From: Clostridium sp.
GTDB taxonomy: Bacteria > Bacillota > Clostridia > Oscillospirales > Acutalibacteraceae
DNA: 64,000 nt
Assembly (NCBI GenBank): GCA_031272895.1
Contig: JAISSW010000002.1
Span: 62,001 to 126,000 of the forward strand
Direction: 5' to 3'
The notes under the pieces were generated by a model, which was given only the letters and a program-made list of their open reading frames with translations, did not search any database and was not told where the DNA came from. Made by a program: the position numbers and the translations under genes. Below, one piece after another: positions 43,392 through 52,657 of this stretch; within the stretch, counting starts at the first letter, position 1, and each line of letters opens with the position of its first letter.

Positions 43392-45089
43392 TTACATTTT
43401 GGCGTTGAACAGGTTGCCCAGCTGATAAACCACGTCTTGGTCGTCAGCGTTGATTGACGCGGCCTCGTTCAGGCTGCTGATTTGCTGCAGAACGTCTATG
43501 TTCGCCCTGTAGCCGATTGTATAAATAGGAATTTTAAGCCCCTGCAGCATTGTTTTTACGTCCTCGTAATAAAGCCCCATGTTGCGCTCGCCGTCCGTCA
43601 GCACAAACATCAGCAGCTTGGTGTTGGGGTTCTTTTCCTTTGCGTCAACCAGCATTTTTGCTCCAACGGTTATTGCGTCATACATGGCGGTGTTGCCGCC
43701 CGCCTGCATATCCTCCACAGCCCCGACCAAATAGGCGTGCTGGTTAACGTCAAACTTGCCGATTGGCAGCGCTATGTTGACGTTGCTTGAATCCGAAAAG
43801 GTAACAAGCCCTATGTAATTATCCCTGCCGATATAATTCGCTCCGTTTACCAGCGATTCCTTGAGCTTGTTGAGCGGCTCGCCGTTCATGGAGCCGGAGA
43901 TATCCGCGACGAACACGGCTGTAATCGGCTGTCCGCCGTTTTTCTTTTCCTTCCAAAGCGACTGAGCCTTGATGATAGTCTTTCCGTCAAGCCCGTCCAG
44001 CACGTCGGAGCTGTAATTCAGGTTCTGGTTGAAGCCGTAGTTTGTTGCAAGCTTGTTCCACTTTTCGTCCTTGCAGAACTCGTTGAACAGCTTGATAATC
44101 TCCTTTTTCTCGTCGCTTATCTTCCCAACCGCGTAAAGCGGGCTGTCGTGCCTTGTTCCAAAGGGTGTGAAGGTATATTCGGTTTGGATTTCCGGCATAT
44201 TGGCATAAAGCTGGTATTCCATGACCATGCCGTCCAAAACCCCGCCAAAAGCCGCCTGGCGCATTTGCAGGGTGTTGTAAGCCACAAAGGGTACGTTTGC
44301 TGAGAACTCCTCAAAGGCGGCCGTCGCGGCGTCGCTCAAGGGGTCTTTGGGGTCAATGGCGACTAAGGTGGAGAGCAGATAGTTAAGCCCGGTAGAGGAC
44401 ACCAAGGGGTTTGTGTAGCCCATGGTCAGCTCGCCCGCCCGCACCGCTTGAGCGATGCTTTTCGTGTCCACGGCGCCGTATTTTTCAATCAGCAGCTTTT
44501 GCTTTTCCTTTGTGAACAGCACGCCCGCCACGTTGCCCGCCATGCGCTTTTCAATAAGTTCAATGCTTACTCCCTTGGCTGTAAGCATTTCTCCCCACAG
44601 CTCATTTGAGGGTGTTATGGCGTCCGGAACATACTTGCCGGTAGAGATATAATCCACCGCAAGGCCGGAGGAAATTGAGCGCAGACGTATACTGACCGGC
44701 TTGCCGTTAACCGTTGCGCCGGAAAGGTTAAACGCCGCCGCAACCTCTGCCAGCCAGCCGTCGGTGCCGCTGCCCGCCTTTTCGGGCGATGAAAAAATCT
44801 CGGCGTAAAGCGTTGTGCTTGCCTCCACCACAGGCGGATACTTCGTGATTTCCGGCAGCTCGTCCTGCGGGTTCGTCCCCTCCACGGAAATATAGCCCTT
44901 GCGCGGAGTGGGCGTATTGACGCTCAGCTTTGCGTAGAGCTTATCTAAGGTCTGCAACGCCTTTTCCTCGCTGACCTGCGACGGATTGCGCCCCACGTTG
45001 CGCGTGAGCGCCACAACGCCGTAGATTACCCCGAACACAACAACCGCAATTACCAGCAGAACCGCAACCTGTTTACCCTTTTTACTCAT
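43392..45089 (-). CDS. VWA-domain protein with extracellular solute-binding-like region
   Basis: A 565-residue membrane-anchored protein. One membrane helix (about 7-28) precedes an extracytoplasmic region like a periplasmic binding protein (about 60-375: WGEMLTAKG, VPFVAYNTLQMRQ), then a von Willebrand A domain (about 390-565). Its MIDAS motif ADISGSMNG and later FVLTDGE are intact. Similar architectures occur next to telA genes in Firmicutes. Protein-protein or metal sensing outside the cell is inferred. It is the middle gene of the telA module. Confidence 0.82.
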   Translation of the reverse strand: MSKKGKQVAVLLVIAVVVFGVIYGVVALTRNVGRNPSQVSEEKALQTLDKLYAKLSVNTPTPRKGYISVEGTNPQDELPEITKYPPVVEASTTLYAEIFSSPEKAGSGTDGWLAEVAAAFNLSGATVNGKPVSIRLRSISSGLAVDYISTGKYVPDAITPSNELWGEMLTAKGVSIELIEKRMAGNVAGVLFTKEKQKLLIEKYGAVDTKSIAQAVRAGELTMGYTNPLVSSTGLNYLLSTLVAIDPKDPLSDAATAAFEEFSANVPFVAYNTLQMRQAAFGGVLDGMVMEYQLYANMPEIQTEYTFTPFGTRHDSPLYAVGKISDEKKEIIKLFNEFCKDEKWNKLATNYGFNQNLNYSSDVLDGLDGKTIIKAQSLWKEKKNGGQPITAVFVADISGSMNGEPLNKLKESLVNGANYIGRDNYIGLVTFSDSSNVNIALPIGKFDVNQHAYLVGAVEDMQAGGNTAMYDAITVGAKMLVDAKEKNPNTKLLMFVLTDGERNMGLYYEDVKTMLQGLKIPIYTIGYRANIDVLQQISSLNEAASINADDQDVVYQLGNLFNAKM

Positions 45090-45135
45090 TTTCAGCCTCC
45101 CGTGTATGTTTTTTTTACAAGCGTCGCCGCTCGGC

Positions 45136-45879
45136 TTATCCTCCGTATAGCTTTGCCGAACGAATCAGCGCGTCTATCTCCTCCATGGCGTGGGCGGCGC
45201 CGGTTCCGTCAATGTCCTCGTCGCCCAGCTTGGCAAGCTCGTCCGCAAGCATATCCAGCTTCAGCAGTATTTCGTCGCCGGCAAGCTCCGTCCTCTCCGC
45301 CGCCTCAAGGGATTCCTTATAAAGCGCCAAGCGCTGCGCCTGTGTTTGTGAAAGCGCTCCCATGCCCTTCAGGCGGTTGTATTCTCCTTGGTCAAACGCC
45401 GCCATGCGGCTGAAAAGCCTGCGCAGCCCCCTGCACATGACCTGCTCCAGCCCGGTAACAGCGCCGTCAAAGCGAATGTAACTCAACTCCTCCGGGCGGA
45501 ATTTTTGCAGCAGCAGCGCCTGAATAGTAGCCTGCCTGCGGTCAAAGCGCTCCGCCTGCTCAATCAAGCGCACAAGCGCTCCCTTGAATGCGGGGCTTTC
45601 CCTTTGCGCGTCCCGCATACGCGGGAGCCAGTCTGCAAGCCGGGCGCTGTCCGGCAGGGCTTGAATAACCGCGGTGGCCTCGCTCGGCTTAAGCAGGCGC
45701 AGGTTGCCGTAAATAAACGCCACCGCACTCATTAGCGGCACAGTTATTGCGGCGGCAAGCAAAAGCGGGCTTGAGGCGCTGAAGCTAAGCCCAAAAAACG
45801 CCCTTGAAAAAGCGAGGATATTAACAAGCGCAATTCCGCCGTTAAGTGCAAGCATTTGCAGCAGGCGTTTCCCTTGCAT
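45136..45879 (-). CDS. Two-TM helical protein of the telA module, unknown
   Basis: A 247-residue protein with two N-terminal membrane helices (about 10-27 and 37-58) and a long cytoplasmic helical part that ends in an Asp/Glu-rich stretch. The order (hydrophobic pair, coiled helices, EEIDALIRSAKLYG end) resembles XpaC-like partners of TelA, but I recognise no specific domain. It is first in the operon, 46 bp before the VWA gene. Confidence 0.6.
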   Translation of the reverse strand: MQGKRLLQMLALNGGIALVNILAFSRAFFGLSFSASSPLLLAAAITVPLMSAVAFIYGNLRLLKPSEATAVIQALPDSARLADWLPRMRDAQRESPAFKGALVRLIEQAERFDRRQATIQALLLQKFRPEELSYIRFDGAVTGLEQVMCRGLRRLFSRMAAFDQGEYNRLKGMGALSQTQAQRLALYKESLEAAERTELAGDEILLKLDMLADELAKLGDEDIDGTGAAHAMEEIDALIRSAKLYGG

Positions 45880-45917
45880 TCTGCCAATTCCCCCTTACAA
45901 AAAAACATTCCATGTGT

Positions 45918-45947
45918 AGTATACCACAAACACGGCTTGCTGTGCAA
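45918..45947 (-). promoter_or_regulatory. Promoter of the telA module / pyrH superoperon
   Basis: On the minus strand TTGCAC, 18 bp, TATACT, just upstream of the two-TM gene. Its -35 box is 4 bp from the -35 box of the divergent greA promoter. Confidence 0.65.
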
Positions 45948-45951
45948 GCAC

Positions 45952-45980
45952 TTGCGCGCGGAGAAAAACCGTGGTATAAT
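45952..45980 (+). promoter_or_regulatory. Promoter of greA-lysS
   Basis: TTGCGC, 17 bp, TATAAT, 30 bp before the greA ATG. Same -35 sequence as the ackA promoter. Confidence 0.82.
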
Positions 45981-46010
45981 ATTGCTTTACTAAACGATGG
46001 AGGCAAAACA

Positions 46011-46499
46011 ATGGATAAGCAAGCAGAAAAACAGACCGCACTGACACAGGAACGCTACGACGACTTGGTGGCGCAGTTAGAGAAGCTGCGCACGGTCGGG
46101 CGTGACGACATTGCAGAAAAGCTGCGCGTGGCGCGTTCCTACGGCGACCTTTCCGAAAACGCGGAATATAACGAAACCATGGACGAGCAAGCCAAAATGG
46201 AGGCGCAGATTTCCAAGCTGGAGGAGGAACTGCGCAACGTAACCATTATTGACGAAACCTCCGTTAAAACGGACGTGGTTCACGTTGGCGTTACCGTTAA
46301 GGTTAAGGACCTTGTTTACGGGGACATTGAAACTTTCCAAATTCTCGGTACCGGGCGCTTAGAGGACGGTATTCTTCTGGATACCTCGCCGCTGGGCAAG
46401 GCCCTTTTGGGCAAGGGGCAGGGTGAGGTTGCGGAGTTCTACTCCCCAACCGGCAACGGCAAAATCCTGCGGTTTGAGGTTCTTGAAATAAGCAAATAA
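46011..46499 (+). CDS. greA: Transcription elongation factor GreA
   Basis: Rescues backtracked RNA polymerase by stimulating transcript cleavage. The 162-residue protein has the N-terminal coiled coil with tip DLSENAEYNE (catalytic acidic residues) and the C-terminal FKBP-like domain (VTVKVKD, ISPLGKALLGK-type). The start at 46011 follows ATGGAGG by 7 bp; a 165-bp longer reading would cross the promoter. It precedes lysS by 28 bp. Confidence 0.97.
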   Translation: MDKQAEKQTALTQERYDDLVAQLEKLRTVGRDDIAEKLRVARSYGDLSENAEYNETMDEQAKMEAQISKLEEELRNVTIIDETSVKTDVVHVGVTVKVKDLVYGDIETFQILGTGRLEDGILLDTSPLGKALLGKGQGEVAEFYSPTGNGKILRFEVLEISK

Positions 46500-46527
46500 G
46501 CCAACTGGCAAGAGGGGTCTTAAGGAA

Positions 46528-48021
46528 ATGGCAGAGGAACAAAACACACAGAACACGCCGCAGGCGGACTCAAATGAGCAGCGTGAAATTCGCCTTGCAA
46601 AGCTGCGGGGTCTGCAGGAGGACGGGCAAAACCCTTTCCACATAACAACGGCAAATCACCTGTGCGGTACAAAGGATATAGTCGGGCGCTTTGACGAGCT
46701 TGAAAACACGGACGTTGCGATTTGCGGGCGGCTTATGTCACGCAGGGACATGGGCAAGGCGAACTTCATTGACCTGCGCGACCGTGACGGCAAAATACAA
46801 ATTTACGTTAAGCGCGACGAAATAGGCGACGACGCCTTTGACGCTTTCAAGCGCTGGGACATTGGCGACCTGATTGAGGTGGAGGGCTTCGTTTTCCGCA
46901 CAAGGCGCGGGGAGATTTCAGTCCACGCCAAGGCGCTGCGCCTGCTTTCCAAGTCGCTTATGCCGCTGCCGGAAAAATTCCACGGGCTGACCGACACGGA
47001 TACACGCTACCGCCGCCGCTACCTTGACCTGATTGTTAACCCGGACGTGCGTGAAACCTTTATCCGCCGAACAAAAATCCTGCGGGCAATAAGGGAATAC
47101 CTTGACGGGCGCGACTTTTTGGAGGTTGAAACGCCTATCCTTACGCCAAACTACGGCGGGGCGGCGGCAAGACCCTTCCTGACCCACCACAACGCCCTTG
47201 ACATGGACCTTCACCTGCGCATTTCGCTGGAGCTTTACCTTAAGCGGCTGATTGTGGGCGGGCTTGAGCGTGTTTATGAGATAGGGCGCGTGTTCCGCAA
47301 TGAAGGCTTGAGCGTGCGGCACAATCCGGAGTTCACCCTGCTTGAGATTTACCAAGCATACACGGATTACAACGGCATGATGAAGCTGTGTGAGGGGCTT
47401 TTCCGCCACACGGCAATGTGCGCCCTGGGCACGCTGCAGGTACCGTACTGCGGGCTGACGATAGACTTCGAAAGCCCCTTTGAGCGCCTGACAATGCGCG
47501 ACGCCGTAAAAAAATACGCCGACGTGGACTTTGATACGCTGGACTTTAAGGCTGCCAAGGCCCTTGCAAAAAAGCGGGGCTTGGAGGTATTGCCAAGGCA
47601 CGGCATGGGGGATATACTAAACCTGTTCTTCGAGGAATACTGCGAGGACAAGCTGGTACAGCCCACGTTCATTCTTGACCACCCGGTTGAGATTTCTCCG
47701 CTGGCAAAGCGCAAGCCGCAGGAGCCGGATTACACGGAGCGCTTTGAGCTGTTTATTTGCGGGCGCGAGATGGCCAACGCTTTCTCCGAGCTGAACGACC
47801 CCATTGACCAGCGCAGCCGCTTCGAGGCGCAGGAGGCTCTGTTTGCCGCGGGCGACGAGGAGGCCAACCACACGGACGAGGATTTCCTTTTAGCGCTGGA
47901 ATACGGTATGCCGCCCACCGGCGGTATTGGCATTGGTGTGGACAGGCTGGTAATGCTGCTGACGGACAGCGCCGCAATCCGCGACGTGCTGCTGTTCCCC
48001 ACCATGAAGAACGCAACCTGA
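46528..48021 (+). CDS. lysS: Lysyl-tRNA synthetase, class II
   Basis: Charges tRNA-Lys. The 497 residues show an N-terminal OB fold (GRLMSRRDMGKANFIDLRD), class-II motif 2 (FRNEGLSVRHNPEFTLLE) and motif 3 (GGIGIGVDRLVMLL). Length and all motifs are normal. A greA-lysS operon is common in Firmicutes. Confidence 0.98.
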   Translation: MAEEQNTQNTPQADSNEQREIRLAKLRGLQEDGQNPFHITTANHLCGTKDIVGRFDELENTDVAICGRLMSRRDMGKANFIDLRDRDGKIQIYVKRDEIGDDAFDAFKRWDIGDLIEVEGFVFRTRRGEISVHAKALRLLSKSLMPLPEKFHGLTDTDTRYRRRYLDLIVNPDVRETFIRRTKILRAIREYLDGRDFLEVETPILTPNYGGAAARPFLTHHNALDMDLHLRISLELYLKRLIVGGLERVYEIGRVFRNEGLSVRHNPEFTLLEIYQAYTDYNGMMKLCEGLFRHTAMCALGTLQVPYCGLTIDFESPFERLTMRDAVKKYADVDFDTLDFKAAKALAKKRGLEVLPRHGMGDILNLFFEEYCEDKLVQPTFILDHPVEISPLAKRKPQEPDYTERFELFICGREMANAFSELNDPIDQRSRFEAQEALFAAGDEEANHTDEDFLLALEYGMPPTGGIGIGVDRLVMLLTDSAAIRDVLLFPTMKNAT

Positions 48022-48056
48022 GGGCAACAAAAAATCGGGAGTGAGAGTGCTGAGCT

Positions 48057-48944
48057 ATGCTTGTTTCAATTAAAATCCACTGGGATAGGTTTTGGAAATA
48101 CCGCTTTTTGCTGAAAGAGCTTGTGCGCAAAAACGTGCGGCTGCAATACCGCGACAGCGTTTTGGGTATGCTTTGGACTATGCTGCAGCCCTTGCTGTTC
48201 TCTCTTGTTTTGTCGCTTGTTTTTTCATCGCTGTTCAACCGCTCCAGCGTCAACGGGATTCCCTATGTGCTTTACCTTATGAGCGGCAGGGTCATGTTCT
48301 CCTTTTTCTCCGACGGCACCCAAAGCGCCATGCGCTCTGTACGCGGCAACGCCGGAATACTCAAAAAGGTCTATGTTCCCAAGTATATCTATCCCCTGTC
48401 GAACGTGCTTTCGTCTTTCGTCAACTTCTTTTTCTCCATGCTGGTGCTGTTTATCCTTATTGCCTTTTACGACATTAAAGACGGCTACACCTTCGGTCTG
48501 CACACACGGATACTCTTCATAGTCGTTCCAATCTTCATACTGCTGGTGCTTTCCATGGGCGTCGGTATGCTGCTTTCAAGTATAAGCGTGTTTTTTAAGG
48601 ACACTAACTTCATCTACTCCGTCTTTTGCAACCTGCTTATGTACCTTACGCCTCTGTTCTATTCCGCAACGGACCTTAAGCTGAAAAAGGGCAGCGAAAT
48701 CAGCGCTTTCCAAGCAAACGCCATCAGCTATATCCTGCGCGGCAACCCGCTTTACGGGATTGTTACAATGTTCCGCAACGCCATTTTCTGCTCCCCGGGG
48801 CTTAAGGATAACCTGTTCACCGGCACGCCGTTTTATTACAGCCATTGGCAGCTGTTTTACACAGCGGGCGTGGCGCTGTTCTTCTTTGTGCTGGGGGCGC
48901 TTGTGTTCTACAAGCAGCAGGATAAGTTCATTCTTCATCTGTAA
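48057..48944 (+). CDS. ABC-2 polysaccharide export permease (Wzm/TagG-like)
   Basis: The 295-residue membrane subunit of an exporter for lipid-linked polysaccharide or teichoic-type polymers. It has six hydrophobic segments, YRDSVLGMLWTMLQPLL near the N-terminus, and a RGNPLYGIVTMFRNAI segment, as in Wzm/TagG. The ATPase partner follows by 18 bp. It comes 35 bp after lysS. The polymer exported cannot be told from sequence. Confidence 0.88.
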   Translation: MLVSIKIHWDRFWKYRFLLKELVRKNVRLQYRDSVLGMLWTMLQPLLFSLVLSLVFSSLFNRSSVNGIPYVLYLMSGRVMFSFFSDGTQSAMRSVRGNAGILKKVYVPKYIYPLSNVLSSFVNFFFSMLVLFILIAFYDIKDGYTFGLHTRILFIVVPIFILLVLSMGVGMLLSSISVFFKDTNFIYSVFCNLLMYLTPLFYSATDLKLKKGSEISAFQANAISYILRGNPLYGIVTMFRNAIFCSPGLKDNLFTGTPFYYSHWQLFYTAGVALFFFVLGALVFYKQQDKFILHL

Positions 48945-48962
48945 GAAAGGGAGGGCGGAGCT

Positions 48963-49715
48963 GTGGCGGATTATGCTATAAAATTGGAAAATGTTGGTAT
49001 GCGCTTTAACCTTAACCGTGAGCGTGTGGACAACCTTAAGGAATACTTTATTAAGTTTTTGCGGCACCAGCTGCAATACAACGTGTTTTGGGGGCTTAAG
49101 GACATCAGCTTCACCGTGCAAAAAGGTGAAAGGCTTGGCGTTTTGGGGCTTAACGGTGCCGGCAAAAGCACCCTGCTGAAGGTAATTTCCGGCGTGATGA
49201 AGCCTACGGAGGGCACGCTGGATGTCAAGGGGGAGATTGCCCCGCTGATTGAGCTTGGCGCGGGCTTTGACCAAAACTACTCCGGCGGGGAAAACATTTA
49301 CCTTTACGGCGCGACGCTGGGTTTTTCCCGCAAGCAGATTCGTGAGGTTTGGGACGCTATTGTGGACTTTTCGGAGCTGCGGGACTTTATTGACGTACCC
49401 GTTAAGAATTACTCCAGCGGCATGAGGGCTCGCCTGGGCTTTTCCATAGCCTGCATGGTTAACCCGGACGTGCTTATTTTGGACGAGGTGCTCTCTGTGG
49501 GCGACGCCCCGTTCAAAGCTAAGAGCGAAGCAAAAATCATGGAGCTGTTTAACAACGGCGCCACGGTTATTTTTGTTTCCCACAGCATGGAGCAGGTAAA
49601 ACGCCTTTGCAACCGCGCAATCTTGCTGGAAAAAGGCAGGCTGATTGCAAGCGGCGACACCGAAAGCGTTTGCGCCGAATACGCCAAGCGCATGAATGGA
49701 GTGAAGAAGAAATGA
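48963..49715 (+). CDS. ABC polysaccharide export ATPase (Wzt/TagH-like)
   Basis: A 250-residue ATP-binding subunit with start GTG 48963 (GGAGGGCGGAG upstream). Walker A is GLNGAGKST, signature YSSGMRARLG, Walker B LILDEVLSVGD, and the switch His in VSHSME. The LSVGD after Walker B and the MRARLGF-type signature are characteristic of the Wzt/TagH group. It has no C-terminal polymer-binding domain, so specificity lies elsewhere. It overlaps the GH3 gene (ATGA). Confidence 0.92.
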   Translation: MADYAIKLENVGMRFNLNRERVDNLKEYFIKFLRHQLQYNVFWGLKDISFTVQKGERLGVLGLNGAGKSTLLKVISGVMKPTEGTLDVKGEIAPLIELGAGFDQNYSGGENIYLYGATLGFSRKQIREVWDAIVDFSELRDFIDVPVKNYSSGMRARLGFSIACMVNPDVLILDEVLSVGDAPFKAKSEAKIMELFNNGATVIFVSHSMEQVKRLCNRAILLEKGRLIASGDTESVCAEYAKRMNGVKKK

Positions 49716-52159
49716 CAGCAAGAGAGGCCGTGCTGCAGCTGACCACCGAGGAAAAGGCGGCACTGCTAAGCGGGCAGGACCACTGGCGCCTTAAGTCCAT
49801 AGAGAGGCTTGAGCTGCCCAAAATCGCCGTGAGCGACGGTCCTCACGGGCTGCGCAAGCAAATCGACAAGCCGGGAGCCGGCAATGATGACTCCAAGGTC
49901 GCCGTATGCTTCCCGTCGGGCGCGGGCTTGGCTGCAAGCTTCAACACTGAGCTGCTGCGTGAGCTTGGCGATACCCTTGGGCGGGAATGCCGCGCGGAAG
50001 ACGTCAGCGTCCTGCTTGGACCGGCAATAAATATGAAGCGCTCTCCCCTGTGCGGGCGCAATTTTGAATACCTGAGCGAGGACCCGTACTTGGCGGGGGA
50101 GCTTGCCGCGGCGTATATCGACGGCGTGCAGGGGCAGGGTGTTGGCGTCAGCCTAAAGCACTTTGCCGTCAATTCACAGGAGCGGCGAAGAACCTCCGTT
50201 TCCGCCGTGCTGGACGAGCGGGCGCTGAGGGAAATATACCTTGCGGCGTTTGAGAAAGCGGTTAAGCAGTCAAAGCCCTGGACGCTGATGTGCGCTTATA
50301 ACAAAATCAACGGGGAATACTGCTCACAAAACAAGCGGCTTTTGACGGATATTCTGCGCAAGGAATGGGGCTTTGACGGGCTTGTTATGTCCGACTGGGG
50401 AGCAGTCTGCGACAGGGAAATCGGCGTTGACGCCGGCTTGGATTTGGAGATGCCCTCCAGCGGAGAGGAGAACACCGACAAGATTGTTGCGGCGACCCAA
50501 AGCGGCAGGCTGGGCGACAATGCCCTCAACGCCTGCTGTGAGCGTGTAATTGAGCTTATACAAAGGGCGGCGGAGGAAAACGAGAGGCACGGGCAATGCT
50601 TTTTTGACCATGCCGGCGACCACGAGAGAGCCGCGCTTTTTGCCCGTGAAACCCAGGTCCTGCTGAAAAACAACGGCATTTTGCCGCTAAAAAAATCCGC
50701 CAACGTGGTTTTTGTGGGTGAGTTCGCGGAAAAGCCGCGCTACCAGGGCGGGGGCAGCAGCCACATAAAGGCATACGAGGTGGAGTGCGCCATTGACGCG
50801 GCAATAGAGCTTGGCGCCGGGGTGCGCTACGTCAAGGGCTTCAGCTCAAAGGGCACAAAATACAACGTAGATTTGGCGGTTGAAGCAATCGCCGCGGCAA
50901 AAAATGCCGATGCCGTGGTCGTCTTTGCCGGCCTGCCGGAAATAATGGAAACAGAGGGGCTTGACCGCGCCGGACTTGAGCTGCCGGAGTGCCAAAACAC
51001 ACTTATATCAAAGCTGGCGGCGGTGCAGCCCAACATTGTGGTGGTTCTTCAAAACGGCTCGCCCGTGGCAATGCCTTGGCTTGATAAGGTTGCCGCTGTG
51101 CTTGAGAGCTACCTTGGCGGAGAGGCTGTGGGGCGTGCTCAGGCGGAAATCCTTTTTGGCGCCGTGAACCCCTGCGGCAAATTGGCGGAAAGCTTTCCCC
51201 TTTGTCTTAAGGACACTCCCTGCTACGGCAATTATCCGGGCGGGATATTGACGACGGAACACCGCGAGAGCATTTACATCGGCTACCGCTATTACGATAA
51301 GGCGCAAAAGGACGTGCTGTTCCCCTTTGGTCACGGGCTTAGCTACACAAGCTTCGAGTATTCCGACCTCAGCGTGGCTTGGGCAGGCGGCAACGCAAGC
51401 GTCAGCTTCAAAATCAAAAACACGGGCGCGCTTGCGGGCGCGGAGGCGGCACAGCTTTATGTGGGCTTCCCGGAGGAAAAGGCCTTCCACGCCCCACGCG
51501 AGCTGAAGGGCTTCGCCAAGCTTTACCTTGAGCCGGGTGAGGAACGGCAGATAACAATTGACCTTGATGAAAGAGCCTTCCTTTTTTGGAACGCCGCAAA
51601 GGGCGCATGGGATTGGGAAAACGGAGAATACACAATCTCTGTGGGCGCCTCCTCAAGGGATATTCGCCTGAGCGCCGTCCTCCCCTCCCGCTATAAGGAT
51701 TCCGAAACGGCGTACCCGCGTGAGCTTTACCCAAGCTACTACACGGGCGAGGTTCAAGGCGTGCCGGACGAGGAGTTTGAGCGGCTGCTTGGCTTCAAAA
51801 TACCGCCGGCAAACCCCCTGCCCTGCCAAAAAGTGACCGTCAACGACAGCCTTGAAAGCGCCGCGGTCAAATCGGCGTGGGGGCGCAGGCTGTCCATGGT
51901 AATCCGCTCGGCAAAGCGTTTGGCAAGACCGGGCAGCGACGCAATATTCTCCAACCCGGAATTTTACACTGCAGCAGCGCTGGAAACACCGTTCCACTGG
52001 GTCGCGCGCGGAACCGCCAAGGGGGAGGAGCTGCGGGGCGCAATTGTGGATTTCCTTAACGGAAAGCACACGGCAAGGGCGCTGCGCACCATGGTCAAGG
52101 CGGGCTTTTTAAGCATACCCGCCGTGCAGGCGCTGCTGAAAAAAGCAAAGGACAGCTAA
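49712..52159 (+). CDS. Beta-glucosidase, glycoside hydrolase family 3
   Basis: An 815-residue GH3 enzyme. The N-terminal barrel has the nucleophile in GLVMSDWGAV (near residue 228), the KHFAVNSQERRR substrate-binding motif, and ISDGPHG-like VSDGPHGLRKQ near the start. The second (alpha/beta sandwich) domain and a C-terminal fibronectin III-like domain follow. There is no signal peptide. The start at 49712 overlaps the ATPase stop (ATGA); a longer reading would run inside that gene. Specificity (beta-glucoside or beta-xyloside) is open. Confidence 0.93.
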   Translation: MTAREAVLQLTTEEKAALLSGQDHWRLKSIERLELPKIAVSDGPHGLRKQIDKPGAGNDDSKVAVCFPSGAGLAASFNTELLRELGDTLGRECRAEDVSVLLGPAINMKRSPLCGRNFEYLSEDPYLAGELAAAYIDGVQGQGVGVSLKHFAVNSQERRRTSVSAVLDERALREIYLAAFEKAVKQSKPWTLMCAYNKINGEYCSQNKRLLTDILRKEWGFDGLVMSDWGAVCDREIGVDAGLDLEMPSSGEENTDKIVAATQSGRLGDNALNACCERVIELIQRAAEENERHGQCFFDHAGDHERAALFARETQVLLKNNGILPLKKSANVVFVGEFAEKPRYQGGGSSHIKAYEVECAIDAAIELGAGVRYVKGFSSKGTKYNVDLAVEAIAAAKNADAVVVFAGLPEIMETEGLDRAGLELPECQNTLISKLAAVQPNIVVVLQNGSPVAMPWLDKVAAVLESYLGGEAVGRAQAEILFGAVNPCGKLAESFPLCLKDTPCYGNYPGGILTTEHRESIYIGYRYYDKAQKDVLFPFGHGLSYTSFEYSDLSVAWAGGNASVSFKIKNTGALAGAEAAQLYVGFPEEKAFHAPRELKGFAKLYLEPGEERQITIDLDERAFLFWNAAKGAWDWENGEYTISVGASSRDIRLSAVLPSRYKDSETAYPRELYPSYYTGEVQGVPDEEFERLLGFKIPPANPLPCQKVTVNDSLESAAVKSAWGRRLSMVIRSAKRLARPGSDAIFSNPEFYTAAALETPFHWVARGTAKGEELRGAIVDFLNGKHTARALRTMVKAGFLSIPAVQALLKKAKDS

Positions 52160-52194
52160 ACCCACCAACATATACATTCAAGGAGGAACAAAAA

Positions 52195-52590
52195 ATGGCG
52201 GAACAAAAGGTAGCAGGAGTGCTTGACACGGCCATCGGCAAAATACGTTCGCTGGTGGACGTAAGCACCATCATCGGCGAGCCGGTTTTTGCGGAGGGCA
52301 ACACCATTATTCCCGTCAGCAAGGTCAGCTACGGCTTTGGCTCCGGCGGCTCCGATTTTCCCTCAAAGCAGGGACAGGAGCTTTTCGGCGGCGGCGCGGG
52401 GGCGGGTATAAGCATTATCCCCGTGTGCTTTTTGGTGATTCGCGAGGGCGAGGTAACAATACGCCACATCGCCACCGAGGAGGGCAGCGTTGAGCGCCTT
52501 GTGGGGCAAATCCCGGAGATTATTGACAAGCTGACAAGCGTTGTTGAAAAGTTCACCAAAAAGGACGAGGGCTTCACGGAGCTTGATTAA
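52195..52590 (+). CDS. gerW: GerW/YtfJ family sporulation protein
   Basis: A 131-residue spore protein; GerW (YtfJ) is needed for normal spore germination in Bacillus. The family pattern is clear: SLVDVSTIIGEPV near the start, TIIPVSKVSYGFGSGGSD, and a Gly-rich GGGAGAGISIIPVCFLVI stretch. AAGGAGG is upstream. It lies between the GH3 gene and a DacF-like carboxypeptidase, and would be expected to be under a spore sigma factor, though I find no clear promoter. Confidence 0.93.
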   Translation: MAEQKVAGVLDTAIGKIRSLVDVSTIIGEPVFAEGNTIIPVSKVSYGFGSGGSDFPSKQGQELFGGGAGAGISIIPVCFLVIREGEVTIRHIATEEGSVERLVGQIPEIIDKLTSVVEKFTKKDEGFTELD

Positions 52591-52657
52591 GCCTTTGGCG
52601 CAAGCAGAATATTTGCAGCCCCGCACAGCATAGCTTAATCCCGTGGGAGGGGTTGCC

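Noticed and set aside
48576-49763. A 395-codon open frame on the minus strand.
   Set aside because: Antisense to the polysaccharide exporter genes, which have all Walker and signature motifs.
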